A stretch of DNA of 5,601 nucleotides from contig DAOUUR010000182.1 of NCBI GenBank assembly GCA_030668045.1, positions 1 through 5,601 on the forward strand, in the 5' to 3' direction. This DNA comes from a bacterium (GTDB lineage Bacteria > Zixibacteria > MSB-5A5 > GN15 > FEB-12). Numbering within the stretch: the first letter of the stretch is position 1; each line of letters starts with the position of its first letter. Of the stretch, positions 1-5,271 are shown piece after piece. The notes below the pieces were generated by a model. The model was given only the letters and a program-made list of their open reading frames with translations. It made no database searches and had not been told where the DNA came from. A program made the translations under genes and the position numbers.

Positions 1-91
1 ATAGTATCGGCACAAACCGGCACCGTTTTACTGTCGTCAGCAACGGGTTGGATTGATTCGCCTGACTTGTCGGCCTTTAGACGGCTTCTCC
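1..91. other. unassigned window edge downstream of the outer-membrane protein gene
   Basis: No gene can be assigned here. One plus frame is open from base 1 to a stop at 106-108, another from base 3 to a TGA at 54-56, and one minus frame is open across the whole stretch. The piece is too short to choose between the tail of a convergent plus-strand gene, the start of a further minus-strand gene, and non-coding spacer. No hairpin followed by a T-run, that is, no recognisable terminator for the barrel gene, is visible. Confidence 0.4.
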
Positions 92-1534
92 TTAGAAAAA
101 ACCCGTGAACGAGAAGGTCAAATGGTGGTTTCGATTCTTGAGCTCTGAGCTCCAGAAACCTCCGGCGTTCATGTGATGATTCAGCATAGTGTATGTATAT
201 CCGCACTCAAGGTGGATCTGATTCCACTGCAATCCGGTGCCTAACGACAGGCTCTTAGCCGCAGATGTGGACTTGGCAACATACGGGACTCCAAGGGTAT
301 CTATTCGACCTTCGAGACTTGGCATCGGTATCTGCTCATATCCAAATCCGATCCTCAGAGGGATAGTTCCGAAACTCCGCTCCATCAGATATTCGGCACC
401 CGCATGAAACAGAAACACATTGTTCCAGTCAGGATCGTACTCGTTATAGAATTCCTGATCATTGGCACCCGGATCAACAATGATCTGGTACCGGTCCATG
501 ATTCTGGTCGAGCTATACCCGCGGTACTCAATATCAAAAGCGCCCAGAAGACGATCCGAGAAATGATAGGCAACACCGCCACCAATCATCAGGGGCATGT
601 CATACTTGATTAGCTGATTATCGACAAAAATAGTATCTGTGTTTTCCCCGAAAACAGAACCATTGAGAGTCATCTGACTGTACATAGCGCTGCCCTTTTT
701 GATACTCAGCGTAAATGGTGTTCTCACAACCAAGCCAGCATCCAACTTCTCTCCATTGAGTTTCAATCCGAGGGTGAAATTCACACCGGAGAATTTATTG
801 CTGTCAATGAACAGAGTATCCAGCACAGCCGTAGCACGCTGGAAGTACTGAACAGTGACCGAGTCAGCGTGAATCCGTCGCGTATCCCGACGCACAGTCT
901 TGCCGGTGTACACATTGGTGCTAAGACCGACTGAGATGTTGTTGTAAATGCGAGTACCAATACCAAGATTGAGCGATTTCAAGCCGCCAGTGAGTTCAAA
1001 ATTACCATCAATGGTTGCCAGAAGAGTGTCCAGAACCAACACACCGGCATCATTAAGAACAACCATAGGGACATCTTCTTCGGCAGATATCGAATACTGC
1101 TGAAACTCATCGTAGTTTTTAACAAAACTCACCGACCCCACAAAAGGATGACCGCTAATCCTGATAGGTGCAGCAAAGTTCAACGACGATACACTACCAA
1201 GGAAACCGGAATGATCGAAGTCATACGCAAATATCCCGCGTGTGCCGGTAAATACATTTGTGGTGGCGCTCCCGCGCGGTGCCAGAGAACTATACGTAAG
1301 GCCGACCACTGTCGTTTCCAACTCATAGATTCCTGCAGGATTCCAACCAATACTGGTTACATCATCGGAGACAGCGAGAAAAGCGCCGCCCATTCCCTCA
1401 GCTCTCGCACCACCACCGTCGAAACTCAGGAAGAACGATTCGAAAGACGTACTACCGTCGGCATAATACTGACCATGGGCCGAAACCGACATAAACATTA
1501 CTGCAACCAGAGCAACTAGCAGGGACCGCTTCAT
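92..1534 (-). CDS. outer-membrane beta-barrel protein, PorV/PorQ- or FadL-like, function unknown
   Basis: This gene encodes 480 residues from the ATG at 1534. Residues 1-21 form a Sec signal peptide: K2-R3, a hydrophobic core LLVALVAVMFM, and A19-H20-G21 as the likely cleavage site before Q22. Residues 38-69 carry the motif FDGGGARAEGMGGAF...SDDVTSIGWNPAG, which is typical of the N-terminal hatch/first-strand region of PorV/PorQ-like and FadL/OmpP1-like barrels. The remainder alternates polar and hydrophobic residues as beta-strands do and ends in FSFTGFF; a C-terminal aromatic residue is usual for BamA-inserted barrels. The frame stays open upstream to a TTG at 1633, but that TTG is part of the -35 hexamer, and a good ribosome site precedes 1534, so 1534 is chosen. 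It stands alone behind its own promoter. Barrel identity is fairly secure; substrate (lipid or hydrophobic transport) or a secretion-accessory role is unknown. Confidence 0.82.
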   Translation of the reverse strand: MKRSLLVALVAVMFMSVSAHGQYYADGSTSFESFFLSFDGGGARAEGMGGAFLAVSDDVTSIGWNPAGIYELETTVVGLTYSSLAPRGSATTNVFTGTRGIFAYDFDHSGFLGSVSSLNFAAPIRISGHPFVGSVSFVKNYDEFQQYSISAEEDVPMVVLNDAGVLVLDTLLATIDGNFELTGGLKSLNLGIGTRIYNNISVGLSTNVYTGKTVRRDTRRIHADSVTVQYFQRATAVLDTLFIDSNKFSGVNFTLGLKLNGEKLDAGLVVRTPFTLSIKKGSAMYSQMTLNGSVFGENTDTIFVDNQLIKYDMPLMIGGGVAYHFSDRLLGAFDIEYRGYSSTRIMDRYQIIVDPGANDQEFYNEYDPDWNNVFLFHAGAEYLMERSFGTIPLRIGFGYEQIPMPSLEGRIDTLGVPYVAKSTSAAKSLSLGTGLQWNQIHLECGYTYTMLNHHMNAGGFWSSELKNRNHHLTFSFTGFF

Positions 1535-1543
1535 CTGTATGGA

Positions 1544-1550
1544 CTCCTTA
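1544..1550 (-). promoter_or_regulatory. ribosome binding site deciding the barrel-protein start
   Basis: The minus strand reads TAAGGAG, nine bases before the ATG at 1534. This supports the start at 1534, directly before the signal peptide, over the upstream TTG at 1633. Confidence 0.75.
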
Positions 1551-1604
1551 AAAGTAGATATTCTCAATTTAGTACATGACTCATTTTCAACAAGACAAGC
1601 TGTG

Positions 1605-1633
1605 AATATATATTGGGCATTTCGCCATGTCAA
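1605..1633 (-). promoter_or_regulatory. sigma70-type promoter of the outer-membrane protein gene
   Basis: The minus strand shows a perfect -35 TTGACA (1628-1633), a 17-base spacer and a -10 TATATT (1605-1610, 5 of 6 matches). Transcription should start near 1598, giving a leader of about 64 bases before the ATG at 1534. This is one of the two best promoters in the window and suggests that the barrel gene is transcribed independently of the upstream tRNA-Arg. Confidence 0.72.
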
Positions 1634-1731
1634 ACGATTTTGAGCACGATTTTACCCTATCTCCTTACTTGTAAAAGACTTGATTAGATGGGGAAATGTT
1701 TAACTGTATGTGATGACAAAACCAAATAAAA

Positions 1732-1805
1732 TACCCCCGGCAGGAATCGAACCTGCGACACCCGGTTTAGGAAACCGGTGCTCTATCCTACTGAGCTACG
1801 GGGGC
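1732..1805 (-). tRNA. tRNA-Arg (anticodon CCT)
   Basis: A 74-base cloverleaf folds without gaps: acceptor GCCCCCG/CGGGGGU, D-stem GCUC/GAGC, anticodon stem CCGGU/ACCGG with loop UUCCUAA (anticodon CCU, reading AGG), variable loop GUGUC, T-stem GCAGG/CCUGC with loop UUCGAAU, and discriminator A73. The D-loop AGUAGGAUA places an A at position 20, a known arginine identity element. CCA is not encoded; a T-rich stretch follows. The terminal acceptor pair is G1-U72 rather than the usual G-C. The gene lies 82 bases downstream of apt on the same strand. Confidence 0.95.
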
Positions 1806-1810
1806 TAACC

Positions 1811-1832
1811 CTCTGGAATTGATCAGCCAGAG
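1811..1832 (-). other. inverted repeat in the leader of tRNA-Arg
   Basis: A perfect 6-bp inverted repeat (CTCTGG ... CCAGAG) with a 10-base loop ends five bases before the 5' end of tRNA-Arg. No T-run follows it, so it is not a conventional terminator for apt. It could be a leader hairpin of the tRNA precursor or a processing/3'-end structure of the apt message; chance occurrence is also possible. Confidence 0.35.
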
Positions 1833-1836
1833 AACA

Positions 1837-1865
1837 AACCTAATGCCGGTAATCACTTCAGTCAA
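1837..1865 (-). promoter_or_regulatory. possible promoter of tRNA-Arg
   Basis: The minus strand has TTGACT (1860-1865, 5 of 6 matches to the -35 consensus), a 17-base spacer and TAGGTT (1837-1842, only 3 of 6 matches to the -10). It lies just after the apt stop codon and would start RNA about 25 bases before the tRNA. The -10 is weak, so co-transcription with apt remains an alternative. Confidence 0.3.
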
Positions 1866-1887
1866 GTTGCCTAGATGCTTCTGCGGC

Positions 1888-2412
1888 CTACTCCGAATCA
1901 AATGAAACCAGATAGTTGACATCGTAACCATCCAACTTCTCACGCCACGGAAGGAAAGACAACTCGATAACCGCCGAAATGCCAACGACTTGCCCGCCAA
2001 GCCTGGTCGCCAGCGCGCACGCGGCACAAACTGTCCCTCCGGTCGCCAGCAGATCATCGACGATAACAACACGATCTCCGCTGCTTATAGCATCCTCATG
2101 CAATTCCAGCCGATCGGTGCCATACTCCAACTCGTACTCCTCCGAGACTGTCTTATATGGCAACTTCCCCGGTTTTCGGGCTGGTGCCAATGGCACCTTA
2201 AGCGAATCAGCCAGCGGGGCACCAAAAAGAAAGCCTCGTGAGTCGATGGCGATGATCACATCGGGCTGTTTGGAGCGGACGAATTTTTCCATTTGCTCAA
2301 GCGCCGAACGGAAACCGATCGGGTTCCCAAGCAACGTAGAAATGTCGTAGAAATTGATTCCCGGTTTGGGGAAATCAGGCACGCTCCGAATATACTTTTT
2401 CAGGTCGCTCAT
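1888..2412 (-). CDS. apt: adenine phosphoribosyltransferase
   Basis: This cytosolic purine-salvage enzyme makes AMP and pyrophosphate from adenine and PRPP. The 174-residue length is typical of bacterial Apt. Visible signatures are the N-terminal DFPKPGINFYDI (13-24), DSRGFLFGAPLA (57-68) in the type I PRTase core, the flexible catalytic loop with RKPGKLPY (79-86), and the PRPP-binding motif VVIVDDLLATGGT (115-127) with its two acidic residues D119-D120. The start ATG at 2412 is preceded by AAAGG at 2417-2421, a rather close ribosome site. The gene is the last of a three-gene block, 28 bases after acylphosphatase and followed by tRNA-Arg. All key motifs are intact. Confidence 0.96.
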   Translation of the reverse strand: MSDLKKYIRSVPDFPKPGINFYDISTLLGNPIGFRSALEQMEKFVRSKQPDVIIAIDSRGFLFGAPLADSLKVPLAPARKPGKLPYKTVSEEYELEYGTDRLELHEDAISSGDRVVIVDDLLATGGTVCAACALATRLGGQVVGISAVIELSFLPWREKLDGYDVNYLVSFDSE

Positions 2413-2440
2413 TATACCTTTGCCTCAACTCTGGCGAGGG

Positions 2441-2719
2441 TCAGAATCTCATCTCGAATGTTTTCATCGTTTGGGAATAGTCTCGCCACTCAATCTCAAC
2501 ATCGTCAACCCGGCTTGAAGCTGGACCCTCTCGCAACAACTCGACCAGATCAACCAGAACTTCTTTCTCCCCCTCCAGCAGCAAACTGACCGATCCTTCA
2601 GGGTCGTTGCAAACCCAGCCGGTCACGCCAAAACTAAGTGCCTTCTGGTAGCAGAAATAGCGATAACCAACACCCTGAACATTACCCTTGACCACCACTG
2701 CGGCGGCCACCAGGGTCAT
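2441..2719 (-). CDS. acyP: acylphosphatase
   Basis: This small cytosolic enzyme (92 residues, the usual family size) hydrolyses carboxyl-phosphate bonds in acyl phosphates such as acetyl phosphate and carbamoyl phosphate. The first signature, GNVQGVGYRYF (12-22), contains the phosphate-binding loop and the catalytic arginine R20. The second region, GVTGWVCNDPEGSV (31-44), contains the catalytic asparagine N38. The chain ends in FEMRF, close to the usual F-x-x-R-Y/F end. Its ATG overlaps the stop of the upstream LOG-like gene (ATGA, 4 bp), indicating translational coupling, and GGAGAA at 2723-2728 serves as ribosome site. Its physiological substrate in this operon cannot be told from the sequence. 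Confidence 0.95.
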   Translation of the reverse strand: MTLVAAAVVVKGNVQGVGYRYFCYQKALSFGVTGWVCNDPEGSVSLLLEGEKEVLVDLVELLREGPASSRVDDVEIEWRDYSQTMKTFEMRF

Positions 2720-3189
2720 TGATTCTCCGCGGCCAGTTTCATCGCAAGTTCGGCGGCCTCAACGGGGCTATCGACATGGTGTATTTCATCGCCCAACTTC
2801 CAGGCCTTCACCGAGACCACCGGTTTACCGGCATGAAGAGCAAACGCCATTTCCGTTAACGTTCCGTACTTTCCGGGAAAGGCAACTACAGCATCGGCCG
2901 TACGCACAACCATGACATTCCTTGCTTCTCCGAATCCGGTCGGGATAACATAGTCGATAAATTCATTAGCATCTTCCCTGTTGTCGGTCGGCAGAATTCC
3001 AATCGTTATACCTCCGGCTTCCTTCGCTCCTCTGGCGGCGCCTTCCATGATGCCTCCCATACCACCACAGACCAAAACGCCGTCGTTTTCCGCAACATAC
3101 TTCCCCACCTCGGCCGCCATGTCTCGAAGTTTCTTGGAGCATTTTCCCGCTCCGACAACCGCGATAATCAACTTTCTCTCTTCAGGCAT
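2716..3189 (-). CDS. LOG-like / SLOG-superfamily Rossmann protein (TIGR00725-like)
   Basis: This is a 157-residue single-domain Rossmann-type protein of the superfamily holding the LOG nucleoside-monophosphate phosphoribohydrolases (often misnamed lysine decarboxylases) and nucleotide-sensing SLOG domains. Visible elements are the strand-loop IIAVVGAGKCS (8-18), VCGGMGGIMEGAARGA (40-55), GEARNVMVVRTADA (87-100) with R90 and R96, and PGKYGTLTE (105-113). Classical LOG enzymes have PGGxGTxxE; here the second glycine is K107, while G110-T-x-x-E113 is kept. AAGGA at 3197-3201 lies seven bases before the ATG. The gene leads the acyP-apt block. Phosphoribohydrolase activity is possible given R90 and E113, but a nucleotide-binding role without catalysis is equally compatible. 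Confidence 0.85.
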   Translation of the reverse strand: MPEERKLIIAVVGAGKCSKKLRDMAAEVGKYVAENDGVLVCGGMGGIMEGAARGAKEAGGITIGILPTDNREDANEFIDYVIPTGFGEARNVMVVRTADAVVAFPGKYGTLTEMAFALHAGKPVVSVKAWKLGDEIHHVDSPVEAAELAMKLAAENQ

Positions 3190-3288
3190 TACTTTTTCCT
3201 TCTATTACATTCGTCTACCGGCGCTGCGCCCGGCGCAATGTCGGCGTTACTAAGTCCTCAAATTTCCGGATGTCTGTCAGCGAATAAA

Positions 3289-3362
3289 TCGGGGCGACTG
3301 GATTTGAACCAGCGACCTCTTAGTCCCGAACCAAGCGCGCTACCAATCTGCGCCACGCCCCG
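3289..3362 (-). tRNA. tRNA-Pro (anticodon CGG)
   Basis: A 74-base cloverleaf: acceptor CGGGGCG/CGCCCCG, D-stem GCGC/GCGC, anticodon stem CUUGG/CUAAG (one G-U) with loop UUCGGGA (anticodon CGG, G37), T-stem GCUGG/CCAGU with loop UUCAAAU. The C1-G72 pair and A73 are the bacterial proline identity elements. CCA is not encoded. A strong promoter lies just upstream, and the LOG-acyP-apt genes begin 99 bases downstream with no terminator seen between. Confidence 0.96.
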
Positions 3363-3385
3363 AGTCTCGCCTGTGTAACTCCCCA

Positions 3386-3413
3386 ATGATACTTTTTTCC
3401 GAGGCGGTGTCAA
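3386..3413 (-). promoter_or_regulatory. near-consensus promoter of tRNA-Pro(CGG)
   Basis: The minus strand has a perfect -35 TTGACA (3408-3413), a 16-base A-rich spacer and a -10 TATCAT (3386-3391, 5 of 6 matches). RNA would start around 3379, roughly 16 bases before the mature tRNA. It is the strongest promoter-like sequence upstream of both the tRNA and the LOG-acyP-apt genes. Confidence 0.72.
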
Positions 3414-3501
3414 CTCTTTTGCCTCTGAAGTTTCTTATCGGAGCCCGTGAAGCTCAAATATAGTGCTTTTTTTACTAAACACTGGTGAGCCTGGGGCTGG
3501 A

Positions 3502-4266
3502 CTATCTCAGATTGGGTGGTGATTTGGCCAAACGCTCCAGAGTTTCGGTATCGGTGAAGTTCATCCGCAGTGGCGAAATCGATACCACGCCCCTCTGGAT
3601 AGCGTCAAAATCGGACCCCGGCGTAGCTTTCCATTTGGGACGACCACCGATCCAATAGTACGGCAGTCCACGCGGATCGGTTTTATGAATTACAATATCT
3701 TTGTAGTGACGCACACCCAGGGTCGTCAGTTCGTACTGACGGTACGGTCGGCCTTCGTCATCCGGAAAATTGACATTGAGAAAAGTCATGCTATCAAGCC
3801 CGAACTGACTGCTATACTTGACAAGTTTGGCGACAAATCGGGCGGCTCGAGTCATCGACATGCCCGGACGATAGTGGGCCATCGATACGGCAATCGACGG
3901 AACCTGTAATATCGAACCTTCGATAGCAGCCGCAATCGTACCGGAATAGGTAACGTCGTCACCCATATTGGCACCGTGGTTGATCCCCGAGATAATCATG
4001 TCCGGTTTGCGGTGCTTAAACAGCTTATGAACAGCTAGCATGACGCAATCGGTCGGGGTGCCGTCGGTGGTGTAACAACGACGGTCGAGTTGATGAAAGC
4101 GAAGCGGTCGATTCAGGGTCAACGAATGAGAGCTGGCCGATTGTTCACGGTCGGGCGCAACCAGATAGACGTCGTAATCTTTTTGCAGAACCCGGTAGAG
4201 CGTCTGTATCCCATCGGAAAAATAGCCGTCGTCATTGGTAATCAGAATTCGTTTACGTTTAGGCAT
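3502..4266 (-). CDS. surE: 5'/3'-nucleotidase SurE
   Basis: SurE is a divalent-metal-dependent phosphatase that removes phosphate from nucleoside 5'- or 3'-monophosphates and is often linked to stationary-phase survival. The 254-residue length fits the family. ILITNDDGYFSDGI (7-20) supplies the metal ligands D12 and D13; VAPDREQSASSHSLT (36-50) supplies S43; ISGINHGANMGDDVTYSGT (92-110) supplies N96 and the conserved SGT turn. The frame is open to a GTG at 4293, but the ATG at 4266 is chosen because the family normally begins two to six residues before ILxTNDDG and AGGG (4273-4276) is suitably placed. The gene lies 146 bases after the glycosyltransferase and ahead of tRNA-Pro(CGG). All catalytic motifs are intact. 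Confidence 0.96.
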   Translation of the reverse strand: MPKRKRILITNDDGYFSDGIQTLYRVLQKDYDVYLVAPDREQSASSHSLTLNRPLRFHQLDRRCYTTDGTPTDCVMLAVHKLFKHRKPDMIISGINHGANMGDDVTYSGTIAAAIEGSILQVPSIAVSMAHYRPGMSMTRAARFVAKLVKYSSQFGLDSMTFLNVNFPDDEGRPYRQYELTTLGVRHYKDIVIHKTDPRGLPYYWIGGRPKWKATPGSDFDAIQRGVVSISPLRMNFTDTETLERLAKSPPNLR

Positions 4267-4360
4267 TATCCACCCTGTTGGCGTTGTGTTCACAGGTACG
4301 TGCCGGATGCATCATTGCCAGGTTGGCCTGGCGACACAGATCAAGCTGTCGTAATATCAT
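4259..4360 (-). CDS. possible 33-codon ORF overlapping the surE start
   Basis: An ATG at 4358-4360 opens a 33-codon frame that runs to a TAA at 4259-4261, overlapping the first 8 bases of surE in another frame. The peptide begins MILRQLDLCRQANLAMMHPA. It has no recognised family, signal peptide or membrane segment, and no Shine-Dalgarno site lies in front of it. The overlap geometry would suit a coupled leader peptide, but an open frame this short is expected by chance, so this is only a candidate. Confidence 0.15.
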   Translation of the reverse strand: MILRQLDLCRQANLAMMHPARTCEHNANRVDNA

Positions 4361-4374
4361 GGCGATAAGTTTAA

Positions 4375-4403
4375 TTGATTTCCGGTCGAGTTGCAAGGAC
4401 GTT
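4375..4403 (-). promoter_or_regulatory. weak candidate promoter for surE
   Basis: In the 146-base gap between the glycosyltransferase and surE the minus strand shows TTGCAA (about 4392-4397), a 17-base spacer and TAAACT, each matching the sigma70 consensus in 4 of 6 positions. RNA would start about 100 bases before the surE ATG. Read-through from the glycosyltransferase is the alternative. Confidence 0.22.
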
Positions 4404-4412
4404 AAAGATATT

Positions 4413-5093
4413 CTATGTCCAGATTCTCTTCCATATCTGACGGATAAATCTGGTCGTATCGGTCAGAGGATTGATAAACGATTCGGACCCTTCATAGACA
4501 GTGGAGATCGGAACTTCGGCAACCAGAATACCGGCAGCACCCGCTTTGAAAAGCATCTCCGACTCCAGATCGTAGTGGACCGTCTTGAAGTCAGTTGCTC
4601 TTAAGAATTCGGTGGGTATCAAACGATATCCCGACTGGCTGTCTCGAATGCGCTGGGAGGAGAAAATCGAAATGATCAGCGAAGTCAGGTTGTTGGTCAG
4701 CCAGCGGGCAAACGGCATGACCGACAGATCAATGTTGCGAGTACCCATGATGAGACGACCACCATCGTCGATTGCATAGAATCGCAGAATTTCCTCAGGC
4801 AGGTGCTGAAGGTCGGCATCAATAGTGAGCACCGAACGATAACCCTTTTCAATAGCGTACTTGAAACCAGCAAGCAGGGCTGCTCCTTTCCCCCGGTTGA
4901 CCTCAAACGATATATACTTGACTGAATGTTCCTTCAGGAGACTGAGAGTGTCGTCGGTGGAACCATCGTTGACAAACAGGATATTGTTTTCGCAGGCGAA
5001 TTGCTTGAGACGGGGGATCAACTCGGGTAGATACTTCGCGGCGTTGTATGCCGGAACCAGCACCAATGCAGAATGGCTCTCTATACTAGTCAT
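4413..5093 (-). CDS. family 2 glycosyltransferase, dolichol/polyprenyl-phosphate-sugar synthase-like
   Basis: This is a 226-residue GT-A fold enzyme that should transfer a sugar from a nucleotide sugar, possibly to a polyprenyl phosphate carrier at the inner membrane face. Motifs in order: LVLVPAYNAAKYL (10-22), VNDGSTDDT (41-49) for nucleotide binding, NRGKGAAL (66-73), the metal-binding TIDADLQHLPE (90-100) with D92-x-D94, GTRN (117-120), and RDSQSGYRLIP (150-160), followed by ESEM (177-180) near the acceptor site. The chain ends after a basic, aromatic tail without the C-terminal membrane pair seen in longer GtrB-like proteins, so it is the short soluble or peripheral form. No Shine-Dalgarno site precedes the ATG; a TATAAT box lies five bases upstream. 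Sugar and acceptor cannot be inferred. Confidence 0.9.
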   Translation of the reverse strand: MTSIESHSALVLVPAYNAAKYLPELIPRLKQFACENNILFVNDGSTDDTLSLLKEHSVKYISFEVNRGKGAALLAGFKYAIEKGYRSVLTIDADLQHLPEEILRFYAIDDGGRLIMGTRNIDLSVMPFARWLTNNLTSLIISIFSSQRIRDSQSGYRLIPTEFLRATDFKTVHYDLESEMLFKAGAAGILVAEVPISTVYEGSESFINPLTDTTRFIRQIWKRIWT

Positions 5094-5098
5094 GCTTA

Positions 5099-5104
5099 AT
5101 TATA
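5099..5104 (-). promoter_or_regulatory. TATAAT -10 box directly before the glycosyltransferase start
   Basis: The minus strand reads a perfect TATAAT whose 3' end is five bases from the ATG at 5093. RNA starting about seven bases downstream would begin at or next to the start codon, a leaderless message, which agrees with the absence of a Shine-Dalgarno site. The -35 is poor: TTGTCT is present but 21 bases away, so the promoter is a moderate candidate. Confidence 0.4.
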
Positions 5105-5140
5105 CCCGATTGGTCGCGCCGAGAGAGACAAAAAACATGG

Positions 5141-5215
5141 TCGGAGCGAGCCGATTTGAACGGCCGACCTCTCGCACCCCAAGCGAGTGCGCTAACCAGG
5201 CTGCGCTACGCTCCG
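5141..5215 (-). tRNA. tRNA-Pro (anticodon GGG)
   Basis: A 75-base cloverleaf: acceptor CGGAGCG/CGCUCCG, D-stem GCGC/GCGC with loop AGCCUGGUUA, anticodon stem CUCGC/GCGAG with loop UUGGGGU (anticodon GGG, G37), T-stem GGCCG/CGGCU with loop UUCAAAU. C1-G72 and A73 are the bacterial proline determinants. CCA is not encoded; a run of six T residues occurs a few bases downstream. It sits between the MerR-type regulator and the glycosyltransferase, all on one strand, and is the second proline isoacceptor in the window. Confidence 0.96.
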
Positions 5216-5237
5216 ACAAACTTGGGCACTTTTCTTA

Positions 5238-5243
5238 ACTATA
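5238..5243 (-). promoter_or_regulatory. candidate -10 box of tRNA-Pro(GGG)
   Basis: TATAGT (5 of 6 matches to the -10 consensus) lies 22 bases before the tRNA 5' end, in the short gap after the MerR-type gene. No good -35 is found at 16-18 bases, so the tRNA may instead be co-transcribed with that gene. Confidence 0.3.
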
Positions 5244-5271
5244 TCGTAAGTTATCCCAAAATCGATACAGT

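Noticed and set aside
21..93. AAGGAG (88-93) overlapping the barrel stop, considered as the ribosome site of a next minus-strand gene
   Set aside because: No ATG, GTG or TTG lies at a usable distance; the only nearby start in the open frame is a GTG at 21-23 without a ribosome site.
1148..1519. 123-codon plus-strand open frame across the barrel gene
   Set aside because: Antisense to the signal-peptide and motif-bearing part of the barrel protein; no family signature.
1535..1633. 33-codon N-terminal extension of the barrel protein to a TTG at 1633
   Set aside because: The TTG is part of the -35 hexamer, the extension lies across the promoter, and the signal peptide with a good ribosome site begins at 1534.
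1979..2350. 123-codon plus-strand open frame across apt
   Set aside because: It lies entirely antisense to a clear apt gene, has no recognisable domain, and its composition is what an antisense shadow would give.
3225..3245. GC-rich inverted repeat (GGCG-CAG-CGCC on the minus strand) before the LOG-like gene, considered as a terminator for tRNA-Pro(CGG)
   Set aside because: The stem is only 4 bp with a triloop and no T-run follows.
4267..4293. GTG at 4293 as the surE start
   Set aside because: It has no ribosome site and adds nine residues that the family normally lacks; the ATG at 4266 has AGGG at a suitable distance.
4861..5238. 125-codon plus-strand open frame covering the glycosyltransferase start and tRNA-Pro(GGG)
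   Set aside because: It runs antisense through a complete tRNA and a conserved glycosyltransferase motif region; not coding.
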